Both the position numbers and the translations under genes were made by a program. A DNA stretch of 64,000 nucleotides from Lineus longissimus (lineage: Eukaryota > Nemertea > Pilidiophora > Heteronemertea > Lineidae): the NCBI RefSeq assembly GCF_910592395.1, contig NC_088310.1, forward strand, positions 13,151,501-13,215,500, given 5' to 3'. How positions within the stretch are numbered: position 1 is the stretch's first letter; every line of letters starts with the position of its first letter. Below, piece by piece: positions 47,559 through 58,303 of this stretch. The notes beneath the pieces were generated by a model. It did not search any database and was not told the DNA's origin. It saw only the letters and a program-made list of their open reading frames with translations.

Positions 47559-47587
47559 CAAGGAGGATCGGACAACTGGTCACATGA
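47559..47587. repeat. Left TIR of the SANT/HIRAN element
   Basis: 29 bp; differs from the right TIR only at position 26 (A against G). Preceded by CTGTGCGTT. Confidence 0.85.
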
Positions 47588-47978
47588 TCTACTATGAAAG
47601 GTCAAGGTCATATAAACAACTACACGTGGTCAATATGTCAATAATAATACGTCTTTTTAAATGCTGTTTCCATAGAGATAGCTATGGGTTATTAAAGATT
47701 TTATAACTGAATATGTTTAAATAATGACAGAAGAGATTTATAAAGAAAAAAGGTAGTCTTTTGCTGCTCATTTTCTTGAAAAATCTGCATCGATCGAAGT
47801 GAGGTTAATGTATGTGAAAATGAGCATAGTGTTTGGTAGCCTTGGTAAGAGGTCGGTTATTGTCATTATCATAGGGGATCTTGAAAAATGGTGGCCACCA
47901 TCGTGTTTATCATGAAATTTACCAGCAAAAAGAGCCTGAGATCCCCTAAGATCCCCAGGTTTTAGCCCTCTAGATACC

Positions 47979-50900
47979 ATGGAAACGAGACATAAACAGC
48001 GCTCTTCACGATGGGCCTTAAGTAGCGTTTTTGGTGCAAAAAGGCAGCAGAAAAGGACTGAAGAAGAGGTAGATCATCCGTCATCATGTGTGTCAACCAG
48101 CACTCTTGGCAGCACATCAAATGTGACTGATGCTAGTCATGACAGCAAATGTTCGTCACCTGCAAAGCGATTCAGGACATCGGCTTACTCACCATCTTTT
48201 TCTCCTTCGAAAAGTCCTGCTCAACTGGTGAGTAAGAAAAGTTTGATAGCAGATAGATGTAATGTTGATGATGAGTGTAGCCTGTGTGTGCTGTAGCTAT
48301 GTATAACTACAGGCTAGGCCTATGATAAAGGCACTTCCCTATAGGAAGGCCTAGGCCATGTCAAATGCATTGGTCAGGCTTGACTTGGCATGCCTATCGC
48401 CTATTTATGCTACGGTGCATAACGTGTGAATCAGTATTGCCTGCATCATCATCATGATCTGGTTATGAGTATTGTCAATCGAAATAGTTGTCTCTCATGT
48501 TACTCATCTTTGGTAGGGCATAGAATGGCAGGGCACAATGCCTGACACATCTGTGTGTGAGGATGAAGTCTTTAATTCTGCAACTTTGTTTTCAGACTGC
48601 CAATAGGCTTTTACTGAAAGCTTTGAAACCCAGCCCAAGCAAGATACAAGCTAGAGGAATTCATGGTGAATGGTCCCATGACGAGACAGTAGCTCTTGTT
48701 CAATTTATTGCCATGCACAGGTAAACATCAGGAATTATATAGCCTAAAAACATATAGAATTTGATAACAGTTATAATGACAAGAGTAAAATGAATTTTTT
48801 GTCTTTTTTTCTCAAGAGAACTGCAAACCAATGAAGAAACTGAATGGCCCATGATGAAACCGCCACATAATTATTGGACAGAAGCTGCTAAGTACATACA
48901 TGATGTCACGGAATCTGTAAAACGTCAAGGTAATTTAATGTTTTATTCCCAGTTTCATTTGCTGTTGAAGTTGCTGTCATTTCATTGAGTGACATGTTTT
49001 GAATTATGCTGATTATAATCTTTTTCATTGCATAGGTTGACACATAAGGTGTAATGTAAGTATGGGTTTGGCTTGTGTGCTGGTTGCTTTTTGTCCACAC
49101 CGCTTTATATCACTGTCATTGCATATCGCTTTCACCAAGGGTTTGGTATATTTGGGTGTGGTTGTGCTTATAGTTCTCGTCATGGGCCTTACGGTTTCAC
49201 TTGTCTCTGTCTTTAGTCTTTCGTCAGTAGCTTTACCAACTGCACTAACCTCTCCCATCCTATCCTGCGGCTCCTTCATGCTTTTGATGGGCTTGGTTGC
49301 ATGTTTTAGTTGTCGTTATTTCTTTCAGCTGGAGGTATACGCTCAAAGGTCATAAAACTTCGAAATGAATATGGCACTGTAGACAATGCTGAGGAGAGAT
49401 TGGGGATCACAGTGGACTCGTATGTGGATGGCACACGGCCAGCACCAACAGCAACACCGCCACAACTTTCTCTTCCGCCACCTCTCAAGGATCTTGGCCA
49501 CCTGACCCCACTTCAAAAGCAACAATTATCAGAGAATTTAGTAAAATCACTTCCAGAAAGCCAACTCCTGAAGCTACTGAAAAGTCAGATCAGTATCAAT
49601 ACCTTTTCACACCATTTTTTGAGTGACCTCATCCAGACATGCTTTAGAGCTGACAACATGGGGGACCATACAAGTGTGTTGGATGAACTTTTTTTCTGCC
49701 ACTTCTCCAAGCAAGCAGACATTGGGGACCTTCCAGGTGCTGACTTTATCACCCTGTCAGTTGATGCAATGAAGAAGCTGAAGTCGGTGGGGAAATCAAA
49801 TCTTATCTACAAGTGGCCAAGGTGTATCTCATTGAGGAGACCAAAAAGCGAGGAGTCTCTACTGCCACTGAATAGAATGCCATTTGGATTGATTGAGTAT
49901 CAAATAGACTTCTTCAATGCCAATCACGTGAACCAGGTAAATAAGCGACTGTATTTGATGGGACATCATCATATCATTGGAATGAAACCTGTTAACATGA
50001 GTCATGCTGTTATGCTGATGGCGATTGTTTTTTTTCAGGTGAAGGAGTCGAAAGATTTTGCATCGTGGAGAGAAACCCTTGATGCGGAATTAACGTTGCA
50101 CCAAGACAAGTTGATAACCGGTCCTATGTGGAGTGGCCTACCGCACAAGGATCTTGGAAATCCATTAAAGGTAACATGATTTTAATATCTTCTGTTGAAA
50201 TGGCTTAACCAGGGGAGCAGTGAAGCATGTAGAGAATGTGGTTGAATACCATTATTATACTGGTATACTCGAGAAAACATACCTTAGTTTCATTACTTCT
50301 TTTTCTTCTTTTCAAGTCTCGAGTAAACCTTGCCTGCCGCAGTAAACAAACCGTACGCCGGAAACTTGCAAAAGTGGAGGGTGTTTCAACAGAACCTGAG
50401 ATTCAAGTAAGTAAAGATCTGGCTTTCTTTGTCAGGAAGCAATCTGATGGTGCATGTATTGATACATGTTTTGGATTTAAGCTTGAGTTTAAATCATTGA
50501 TTGAGAAGGGGAAAATGCATTGTGCAGGTCCTCTTCAGCATCCTACTCTCAGACTTATATCTTATTAACAGAAAAACACCATTCTGCAACTCAAAGATGC
50601 AAACCCCGATGGTCGCTTTTGGCTCAAAGCAGATGGAGTAGATGTCAAGCCGGCTCTCCAAGAATCTATGAAAGGGACATGGAATGGTGATACCGATATT
50701 GGGGATGGAAAATTGCAGAAGCTGAGAGAGGACTACGACAACCGTAGAAGGGGAATCGAAGACATCATTTCCAATGACAGTCTCCAGCTTTTGCATTCAG
50801 TCAAAACCAGTCTCGAAGATGATTCCGAGTTCCTCAACACTGGAGTAGAAAATGCCATCAAAATCTACCGGAGCAAGTTCAACAACAAGAACACCCCTGA

Positions 50901-53262
50901 GGAAACTCTGAAGTCTCTCCATTGGGAAGTGGTCGAGTACACAACTCTCCTCACCCAAAGTCAGCAGTTCATCGGGAATGTTGAGAAGATTCTTGAACAG
51001 TACGCTTCCAACACCATGACAATTGGCGCTGCAAGGGACTGCCTCCGCAAAATGAATGCTGCTGACTACAAAACCTATCTGAAGAATCTGTTCAAGAAGA
51101 AGCGTCAGCCGCCTGCATCTCATGTACTCGTATTCATGTTGTCAGATGAAAGACGAAAGAAGAAACCATATGCTGCCCCAGTTCAATTCATCCCATACCA
51201 CAGCATTCGAGATCAGTACATCAGGGATTTCAGCAAAGCAATAAAGCAGGAAATGGTTTCAAGTGGTCTTTGTGTAGTAGGTAAGTCAATTCCTCTACAG
51301 TTTTCAATGTGAAATTTTATCTTTCGCAAGGCTTGTGTACATCTTTATACTTGTTTTCTATTCTAATTTCTCATTGCTTCAGGTACTGTTACGGACGGTG
51401 AATTCTGTTCCTTGCGCTCAATGGGGGAAACAAGACCTCTTCATTTATGGCAGCTAGTTCATGATGCCAAGCAAGCGGTTTCCAGGATGAACAAGCAAAC
51501 ACTCTTGGAGGTTCTGATACCAACCAATGGTATGTTCCATAGGTAGTTGTGATTGCATTGATAGAACACTATCGAAAAGCCTTTAATACCCATGATCGGA
51601 TAATGTGGGATGAAGATTTATATGCACCCCTCTAGAAGTTTCTGACTTTTTTCCAGTCTTCCATGATGGTGTCCCTGTGATGATCCGAGAAAATGAGGTC
51701 GTCCCCGACACGCTCAAACTGCAGCTTCATGATCTTGTGCATCAGCAACGGATCCCAGAAGAAGAAGCTATTGACCAAGTTCGCCAAGAGCTTGTCCCAG
51801 TGGGTTATGAACCTTGTCCGTGGAGACCAAACTGCCCAGAGTCATACTTGGAGAAATTGCGCAGCATACTGGGAACAATGTATTTCAGGTTAGCAACAGA
51901 CTGGTTTCTCTTGTATTATTGATAACCATTCATGGCTGTGTGTTCCTTAGGTTGATAATTTATTATTGACAATTTCAGGAACAGTGTGGAAAGTTGGAGT
52001 AATCGTGGAGTTGACTTCCGCCATCATCTGTACATACCAGAAGTGGACCCAACTACCAACCAAGTCCACCACGAACGTGCAGATCACTGCCACCTGTTGA
52101 AACGAATTGCTGGTCATACCCGAGAAGGCCGATATCCAATGCTGGAGTTTGACGGTTTTGACGAGGCAATGAGAGATCCAGGAACTGGACTGACGTACGC
52201 TGCCCTGGTAGGAAAAAGGAAGCAATCGGTAACAGATGCCGAAAAGTTATTGTCCTTCCCTGTTGCCAAATTCCTGGAAGAAAACGGTTTTGAAAGTGCT
52301 GCCAAATATGTACACACCATAGCCCAATGGCATGAGGGCAGTGATGGGCGTGGCTTGTCACAGTTGCAGCGTTCAAGGTACAATTACTTGACACTCAACT
52401 ACATCATGGATGAGTTAATGCCTTGGCATGCTGAGAGGAATGATTTGTCAACAATCGACATCAATCGGTAAGAATTTTTTCAAACGGCTTCTAAATTCTC
52501 ATAAATAGTTTTGGAAGTACATTGTACGTATTGTCATACTGGTACTTTGTTGATATTTACAGCCCATGGAACTCAGTTCGAGGTTTCTCTCGTGAGACGC
52601 TGATTGAAGTGACCACGAATATTGAGAGCCAAGAATACAGAAGACGAGAGAATACCACCATTGGCTATTCGGAGCACCCAAGGGCAGGAACAACAGATGA
52701 TGTCGAGGCGCTGTTTTCTATATGTCATCGTCACCTTGGCGATACCTTCACCCTACAGGACTTCAAGCACAGATGGATGAAATTGGTCAAGTACGGAAGT
52801 ATTCCTTTTCTATATTACTAGAACCGTCCATTCCATTGTCTGATCATAAGCACTTATCTTTTCAAGTGGTCTGATACTTAGTAGGTGAATGTAACTTGTC
52901 ATGCTGCAGGTTAGTAAAGGTTATCATTCATTCATTAATCTGATTTCAGCGAGTTCAACAAGAGGATGGACCACAATCTTCCTTTCTACTATTGGACTTT
53001 GAATGAGCGTTTCAAGCTTGAGCAGGAGAGCTTCGACCAGCGTCCAGATTTTGATGAAAATGAGGTTGATGTCACACGCCATCCACTCAGACTTCATCGC
53101 TTGAGACTGTCATCTCGAGAGGACAGTTCCATTTTCTCAGCTGGACGATCATTTCTACCAGCCAAGAACCGGCCATCAGTCCGTCAGCGATTTCATAGAC
53201 TCGAAGTCGGCCTTCCTCCTGTTCCAGAGGACCAGCAAATCAGATTGCAAGATTTAGAATAA
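47979..53262 (+). CDS. SANT/Myb-like 1,144-aa protein, candidate transposase
   Basis: Exons: 47979-48227, 48596-48720, 48817-48929, 49329-49936, 50039-50170, 50317-50406, 50572-51280, 51383-51529, 51657-51888, 51979-52467, 52563-52790, 52950-53262. All phases agree, giving 3,435 nt. Residues 1-83 are Ser-rich and basic. Residues 108-190 resemble a SANT/Myb-like DNA-binding domain (GEWSHDETVALVQFI; YWTEAAKYI; IRSKVIKLRNEYG). A Pro-rich linker follows. The core from about 440 has FWLKADGVD (Asp 460/463), VTDGEFCSLR (Asp 680), HHERADHCHLLKRIAGH, and AGTTDDVEALF (Glu 1013) with FTLQDFKHRW. These could be an RNase H-fold DDE set, but that is inference. The last codon overlaps AATAAA at 53258-53263. 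I do not recognise a named family. Confidence 0.75.
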
Positions 53263-53263
53263 A
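53258..53263 (+). terminator. AATAAA overlapping the stop codon of the 1,144-aa gene
   Basis: The stop TAA (53260-53262) is inside AATAAA. Use as a polyadenylation signal would give a very short 3' UTR, which fits a compact tail-to-tail element. Confidence 0.35.
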
Positions 53264-53501
53264 TGGATAGAGGCAAACTTGGGCACCACACTATCCTCCT
53301 GGCTCCCATTCTAACTGGGTATGGGGGCAAATGTATCATGGACAATACTAATTGGGGAAAACGGCAAAAAATGATAACGATGAAATGATAATATTTGAAG
53401 GATGAAGTGATTATATTTGAACAATATACAAAATATTATTTACATGACAGAAACACTTCTTAGGTGAATTCATTTGTCTTGTTTCAGTTACAAATACAAG
53501 T

Positions 53502-54809
53502 TCACAGAATAGCCCCGTACGAGTAACTAGTATCTGGGGCAGGCCACTTTCCTTTTTTAACAATTTTACAATATCCATTTAATATACACTTGTTGGCAGC
53601 AGGGACATATTTGCGGATGACCTTGTCAATCTTGACTGACACAATCAAGTCATTTTCCATGCAGGTGGTCACTGCTCGAATCCGCTCCTTCGGAATGTAT
53701 CCCGCAACCTTGAAAACATTGTTAATTTCGCACTTAACCACAATAGCATTTTTATCCTGTGGATTGTCCTCTTCCTTTTCAAGGATGGTTGCGACAGTTT
53801 TTCCTCGACAATGTTTCAGAACATCCTGTCTTTCCTGAGAGTAACTGGCTCCCCTAATCCAGAGACTGACATCCCTGTACCCGTCGTCATCATCATCCCC
53901 TTCTGGCTGATCACAGTCACTATCAGAAAGTCTCATACCGTTCATTCCTAATTCATCCAATGAGGAAGATGAATCACCATTAGAATGAGACACCTCGGCA
54001 TGATCACCGTCTCTCAACAAAACTGTCTCTCCTTTTACGGTACAATTGCATGGGACATCAAAAGACACAAGGGGGAATCCGTACTCGTCTGGTGTGTTAC
54101 CGTTGTCTGCTATTACAAATTGTCCGGGTGCACTGGGCAGTATATCAAAATCAACGATCAATACGGATTGACAGGAATCCTGAGTATCATCAGTGACATC
54201 ATCATCTTCAGGATCGGAGAACTGAAAATATAAAAGAAGTTCGAATCATGAGACAAGTATTACAATAATAATCGATATAGGCTACATCTCGTGCATGTTC
54301 ATCGCCTGTCATACGTACATCAAGCATAGGCCTAACTGCATCACATGTACATAACATGTACTACATGAAGTAGAACCTATTTTCGGATATGTACTACATG
54401 AAGTATAACCTATTTTCGGACAAGAAATATAACACGTACAATCCAAGCAGACCGTTCATTTACACTAATTAGCGGTTAAGACATCAGTAGGCCTCATCTA
54501 TTATCGAAAATACTTTGATTTGATATCATTACTCACCACAAAATCGCATGAAGAAGTGACTTTAATCAGGGCTGGAGTCCACGACTTCCTCAAAGCATGA
54601 ACTTTCTCCGAATCAACAAAGAGGAGAGAATTACGCACAAATATCCGATTCATGTACGAAACATGCCCACCTGTCACTCGTATCTTGTAGGCAGGACAGC
54701 AAACGATCGGAATGTCTTGTACAAGCGGTACTAAACAATAAACTAAGAGGGTATTTGACTGTAGAAATTTGGATTGTTGCTCCGATATGTACACACCGAC
54801 GGCGGCCAT
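53502..54809 (-). CDS. HIRAN-domain protein, 330 aa, two exons
   Basis: Minus strand, exon 1 54809-54537 (MAAVGVYIS..., donor GTGAGT) and exon 2 54221-53502 (acceptor TTTTCAG), phase 0. Exon 1 codes for 91 residues of unknown fold with CCPAYKIRVTGGHVSYMNRIFVR-like beta content. An acidic linker follows (EDDDVTDD; EGDDDDDG). Residues about 212-300 form a HIRAN domain: GASYSQERQDVL, then EEDNPQDKNAIVV and VAGYIPKERI, the family signature of R...E-x-NP-x-DKNAI-x-V...GYIP. In HLTF this domain binds 3' ends of single-stranded DNA (family knowledge). Here it stands alone, with no helicase, inside a transposon. It may recognise the element ends or repair intermediates (inference). Intact. Confidence 0.8.
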
Positions 54810-54859
54810 GACTCTGATGCCGTCAGTTGCAAAGCGCTAATATAACCCGAGAGCACTAG

Positions 54860-54888
54860 TCACGTGACCAGTTGTCCGATCCTCCTTG
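54860..54888. repeat. Right TIR of the SANT/HIRAN element
   Basis: 29 bp; contains CACGTGACC. Its inner edge is 50 bp from the HIRAN start codon, so the promoter of that gene must lie in or next to the TIR. Confidence 0.85.
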
Positions 54889-55380
54889 CTGTGCGTTGCA
54901 CCTTTTTTCATTTTAACCCTTTCTGGCTGATATATGAGGCGCTACACAAAAATGTTTGTCCGGGCCATTTCTCGGTGTGTATCAATAGTAGGCTTTTGAT
55001 ATTTACAATGTGTGTATATCCAACAATGAACCTGTGCGCTGTGCCGTTATTTTTTTAACCCTTTGTGGCTGATTTAGGGGGCGCTCTATACAAAAAAATT
55101 GTCCAGGCCATTTCTCAGTGCCTATCGATAGTAGGCTTTTGATATTAACAGGGTGCGTGTATCCAACAACGAACCTGTGCACTGCACCATTATTTGTTCA
55201 TGTTATCCCTTCAAGGCTGATATAGGGGGCGCTACTCAAAATTTTTGTCCGGGCCATTTCTCGGTATGTGTCAATAGTAGACTTTTGATATTTACAGTGT
55301 GGGTGTATCCAACAATGAACCTGTGAGTTGTGTCATTATTTTCTCATTTTTGCCCTTCTCACCATAGACCGCATCTACAC
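54889..55380 (+). repeat. Tandem array, about 146-bp units, right part
   Basis: Unit starts at 54957, 55100 and 55246 (periods 143 and 146). Continues the array left of the two insertions and decays after about 55340. Confidence 0.85.
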
Positions 55381-55399
55381 AGATCTACCCAGTCCTATT

Positions 55400-56185
55400 T
55401 GTGGAGTTGCCGAGACATATTGCTCCTACCATAAAACCATCTGGATTTCCTTACACTAATCACTTCGTACATTTGACTCTGCTCCACCTTGCTGAACTGA
55501 GAAAACGAATTGAACAGAAGAAAACAGATGTTGTAACAACCCTGTCAAGCGCCTTCCATGTCTACACCACAAGTGTACTGTCAATATCCAATGCAGATTC
55601 AACAAACATTGACAATTAAGATACCGAGGGTAAGACTACATGTATGTACGGAGCCCTGTGAATAGTTCAGTCTTTCCTAACATCATGTTTCTTAGCCCCT
55701 TTACTAAACTTTGTTTCATAGAAAGGTGTCATCAACATAAGAAGGAATTACTACTAGATGGTCCTTTACCCACTACTTCTGAATTCTTTATTTCTCACTG
55801 GTTGTTTATCAAATCTCATATATTTATATACTTTGAAACACATAATGTATTCCCCACAAAATTGAAATAAACCACCCTTTTCTGTCATTATTGAGGATGG
55901 AATATTTCCCTAATAAAAATATAAATATAATTTCTATACTATATAATATTTCTATTCTATTTATAAATATCCAATTTCTTAAGCAAATGTAGCGAATTCC
56001 CATGAAGATTTAAATTAGATGTTCTTTAACCTGTTACAACTGGTCTGATTTATTAATTCAGCGCCATTTTGAAAAACCAAAAAAAATTGTTTGTAGGATA
56101 TACAATAGATTACTCTTGTTATTTCTCATCATTATACTCCCGCACACGCGTGTATCTTAAGAGCCCCTCCTAAGAAGGGGGGCTT
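55400..56185. other. AT-rich gap before the LTR element
   Basis: No gene is recognised; two short frames on + (55401-55619, 55640-55870) have no domain. A GC hairpin (AGCCCCTCCTAAGA/AGGGGGGCT) at 56161-56183 lies exactly where the truncated 5' LTR begins. Confidence 0.4.
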
Positions 56186-56252
56186 AATAATAATTTGTTT
56201 TGTTGTTGAAACAATGCCTTATTTCTAATTCGTTACGCACGGATACACAACA
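56186..56252 (+). repeat. Truncated 5' LTR of the gypsy element
   Basis: 67 bp identical to the 3' LTR end except one base. The upstream 117 bp of LTR, which would carry the promoter, are missing. Confidence 0.75.
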
Positions 56253-56493
56253 GAATTGGCGACGAGGATTGAAATGAACAATCAAAGAATGCAATAGAGC
56301 AAAATGTCAGAACTGTCAGTACTTTGAGAAGAGTGTGTGCAGGTTTTTGTGCAGAGAAAATGATGAGTGACTGATTTCCTGTTCATGCATTGAATGCCAT
56401 GTGCATTTCTACAAACATTTCACGGGACTGAGTGCATTGGCTGTGTACATGAATACATTTGAGGATCTGTGCTCGTTATTCTACAGAATAAAC

Positions 56494-57249
56494 ATGACAG
56501 ATTTTAAAGTCCCGGTGCCCAGGTTTTCTGGTAAAAAGGAAGACTTTGAAGCATTTGCAGAACAATTTCTCAGTTGCATGGTTGCAAATGAAGTCACGGA
56601 TGAACAGAAAATCGTACATACACTTGTGGCATTCATGGGGGACGAGCTATACAAGCTTGCCCATGACCTTTTTGCACCTGCGAAAGTCACGGATCAGAAG
56701 TACGACGAGATTGTTGCTAAATTAAAGGCACATCTCATCCCTGCACCAAACATCATCACTGCGCGTTGTACATTCAATCGTTGCACACAAAAGTCTGATC
56801 AGGACATTAACACATTCATTGCTACATTACGGCGGATGGCAGAGGACTGCAAATACGGTGACCACCTGAATGTGTGGCTACGTGACCGCTTCGTGGCAGG
56901 CCTACACAGCGAATCAATTCGCCGACGTTTGCTGCAAGAAAACGAGAAAATGACATTCGACAGTGCATGCAAGATTGCACTGGCATACGAGACGGCCAAT
57001 CGAGAGGCAAAATCATTGCAAATGTCATCGAAGCCGGTAAATGCCGTAAAACAGAAACAAGGTCGTGCTTTTACAAAGAAGAAATCGGAGGTCAAGGAAA
57101 AATCGGGAAATGCTGCATCCGGTTCAAGTTCGCGACCATACGTCTGCATTCGATGCAAATCTACGAAACATAAAGTGACGGATTGCCCGCATTGGAGTTC
57201 GGAGTGCCATAACTGCGGTAAACGGGGCATATCCGAAAAGCGTGCTTAG
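56494..57249 (+). pseudogene. gypsy Gag protein
   Basis: The likely start is ATG 56494 (MTDFKVPVPRF); the frame is also open from 56401. The central part (QKIVHTLVAFMGDELYKLAHDL; RRMAEDCKYGDHLNVWLRDRFV) is a retrotransposon gag domain. The C-terminus has a first zinc knuckle, CIRCKSTKHKVTDCP, and starts a second, CHNCGKRG, where the frame breaks. Gag forms the particle and packages the RNA. Confidence 0.75.
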
Positions 57250-57267
57250 CGTCAAAATCGGGTACCG

Positions 57268-58303
57268 GTCACGGCAAAGGTCTAACCAAAACTCTCAGCT
57301 TACTCGTAGTTGAAGGTGAGGGTGCTTCGCTCGTTGGTAGGAATTGGTTGAAGCATATAAATGGTTGGAAACATCTTTTTGGTACAACAGCAGACATTAG
57401 GTCTTTAGAGACAGATACTGAACTTACAAATGCTACCGAGGAGGAAATTCGTGGTTATCTACAGGATAAATACCCGGATGTGTTCAAAGATGGCTTAGGC
57501 TGCCTGAAGGGAGTGAAAGCTAATCTGAAGGTCAAGGCCGATGCAAAACCAGTGTTTTGTAAAGCATGTACTGTGCCATTCAGTCTACGTCAAAGGGTGG
57601 ACGACGAAATTGAACGACTCGAACGTGAAGGAGTAATTGAAAAAGTTACCCATTCCGATTGGGCCGCGCCCGTGGTACCAGTGGTGAAACCTAACGGTAG
57701 TATTAGGTTATGTGGTGATTACAAACTGACGCTCAATAAGTTCGCTGATAATGAGCAATACCCCATGCCAAAGATGGAAGATCTCCTCTCTAATCTGGGT
57801 GGAGGTGCCGAGTTTTCAAAACTTGACTTACGCACCGCGTACCACCAGGTTCAACTGAATTTGGAGTCGAAACCGCTTACAACAATAAATACTTTAAAGG
57901 GACTGTATCAATACACTCGTGTTCCCTATGGGGTCAGCACGGCACCAATGATGTTTCAGCGCCTAGTGGAGAATATTTTGGCGGGAATTCCAAATGTCGC
58001 TGTCTCAATGGATGATGTCGGTGTCACTGGGAAGAACAGACGTGAACATTTGAGAAACCTTGAAGAAGTCCTGGGGAGGCTGAATGCAGCAGGACTACGC
58101 CTACGCTTGGAGAAATGTCGATTCTTCATACCGAGCATGCAATACATGGGGGTACAGGTCGACAAGACTGGCACTCAGCCTACAGATGAGAAAATTCGCG
58201 CGATTGCAAATGCCCCTGCGCCGCCGAATTTGTCTGAATTACGTGCATATCTGGGACTGATAAACTATCATCGAAAATTCCTTCCGAACTTACGCGCCTC
58301 GCG
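57268..58303 (+). pseudogene. gypsy Pol: protease tail and reverse transcriptase
   Basis: The frame resumes with LSLLVVEGEGASLVGRNWL, the end of a retropepsin, but the DTG active site is gone, so sequence between the gag knuckle and this point is deleted. RT follows with DWAAPVVPVVKPNGSIRLC, LDLRTAYHQ, VPYGVSTAP and the catalytic VSMDDVGVTG (normally YxDD). At about 58290-58303 the frame changes before the RNase H part. Confidence 0.8.

Larger units (their letters stand above)
47559..54888. mobile_element. Two-gene DNA transposon (SANT/Myb-type plus HIRAN), 7,330 bp, apparently intact
   Basis: Termini CAAGGAGGATCGGACAAC... at 47559-47587 and its reverse complement at 54860-54888 match over 29 bp with one mismatch (25 exact from the end). 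Both ends are flanked by the exact 9-bp repeat CTGTGCGTT (47550-47558 and 54889-54897). Removing the insert and one repeat restores a normal unit of the 146-bp array (GAACCTGTGCGTTGCACC), so this is a clean insertion. It holds a 12-exon gene on + and a 2-exon gene on -, tail to tail and 239 bp apart, with no other gene. Both are open through every predicted junction. Nine-bp duplications are known in Mutator-like elements, but no MULE core was recognised. I cannot place it in a named superfamily. Confidence 0.8.

Noticed and set aside
47979-53262. Host gene with an unrelated TIR pair around it
   Set aside because: The TIRs, the exact 9-bp repeat and the restored array unit frame exactly the two genes, so the mobile-element reading is preferred.
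47559-54888. Assignment of the two-gene element to Mutator/MULE because of the 9-bp duplication
   Set aside because: No MULE transposase motif was seen in the 1,144-aa protein; duplication length alone is not enough.
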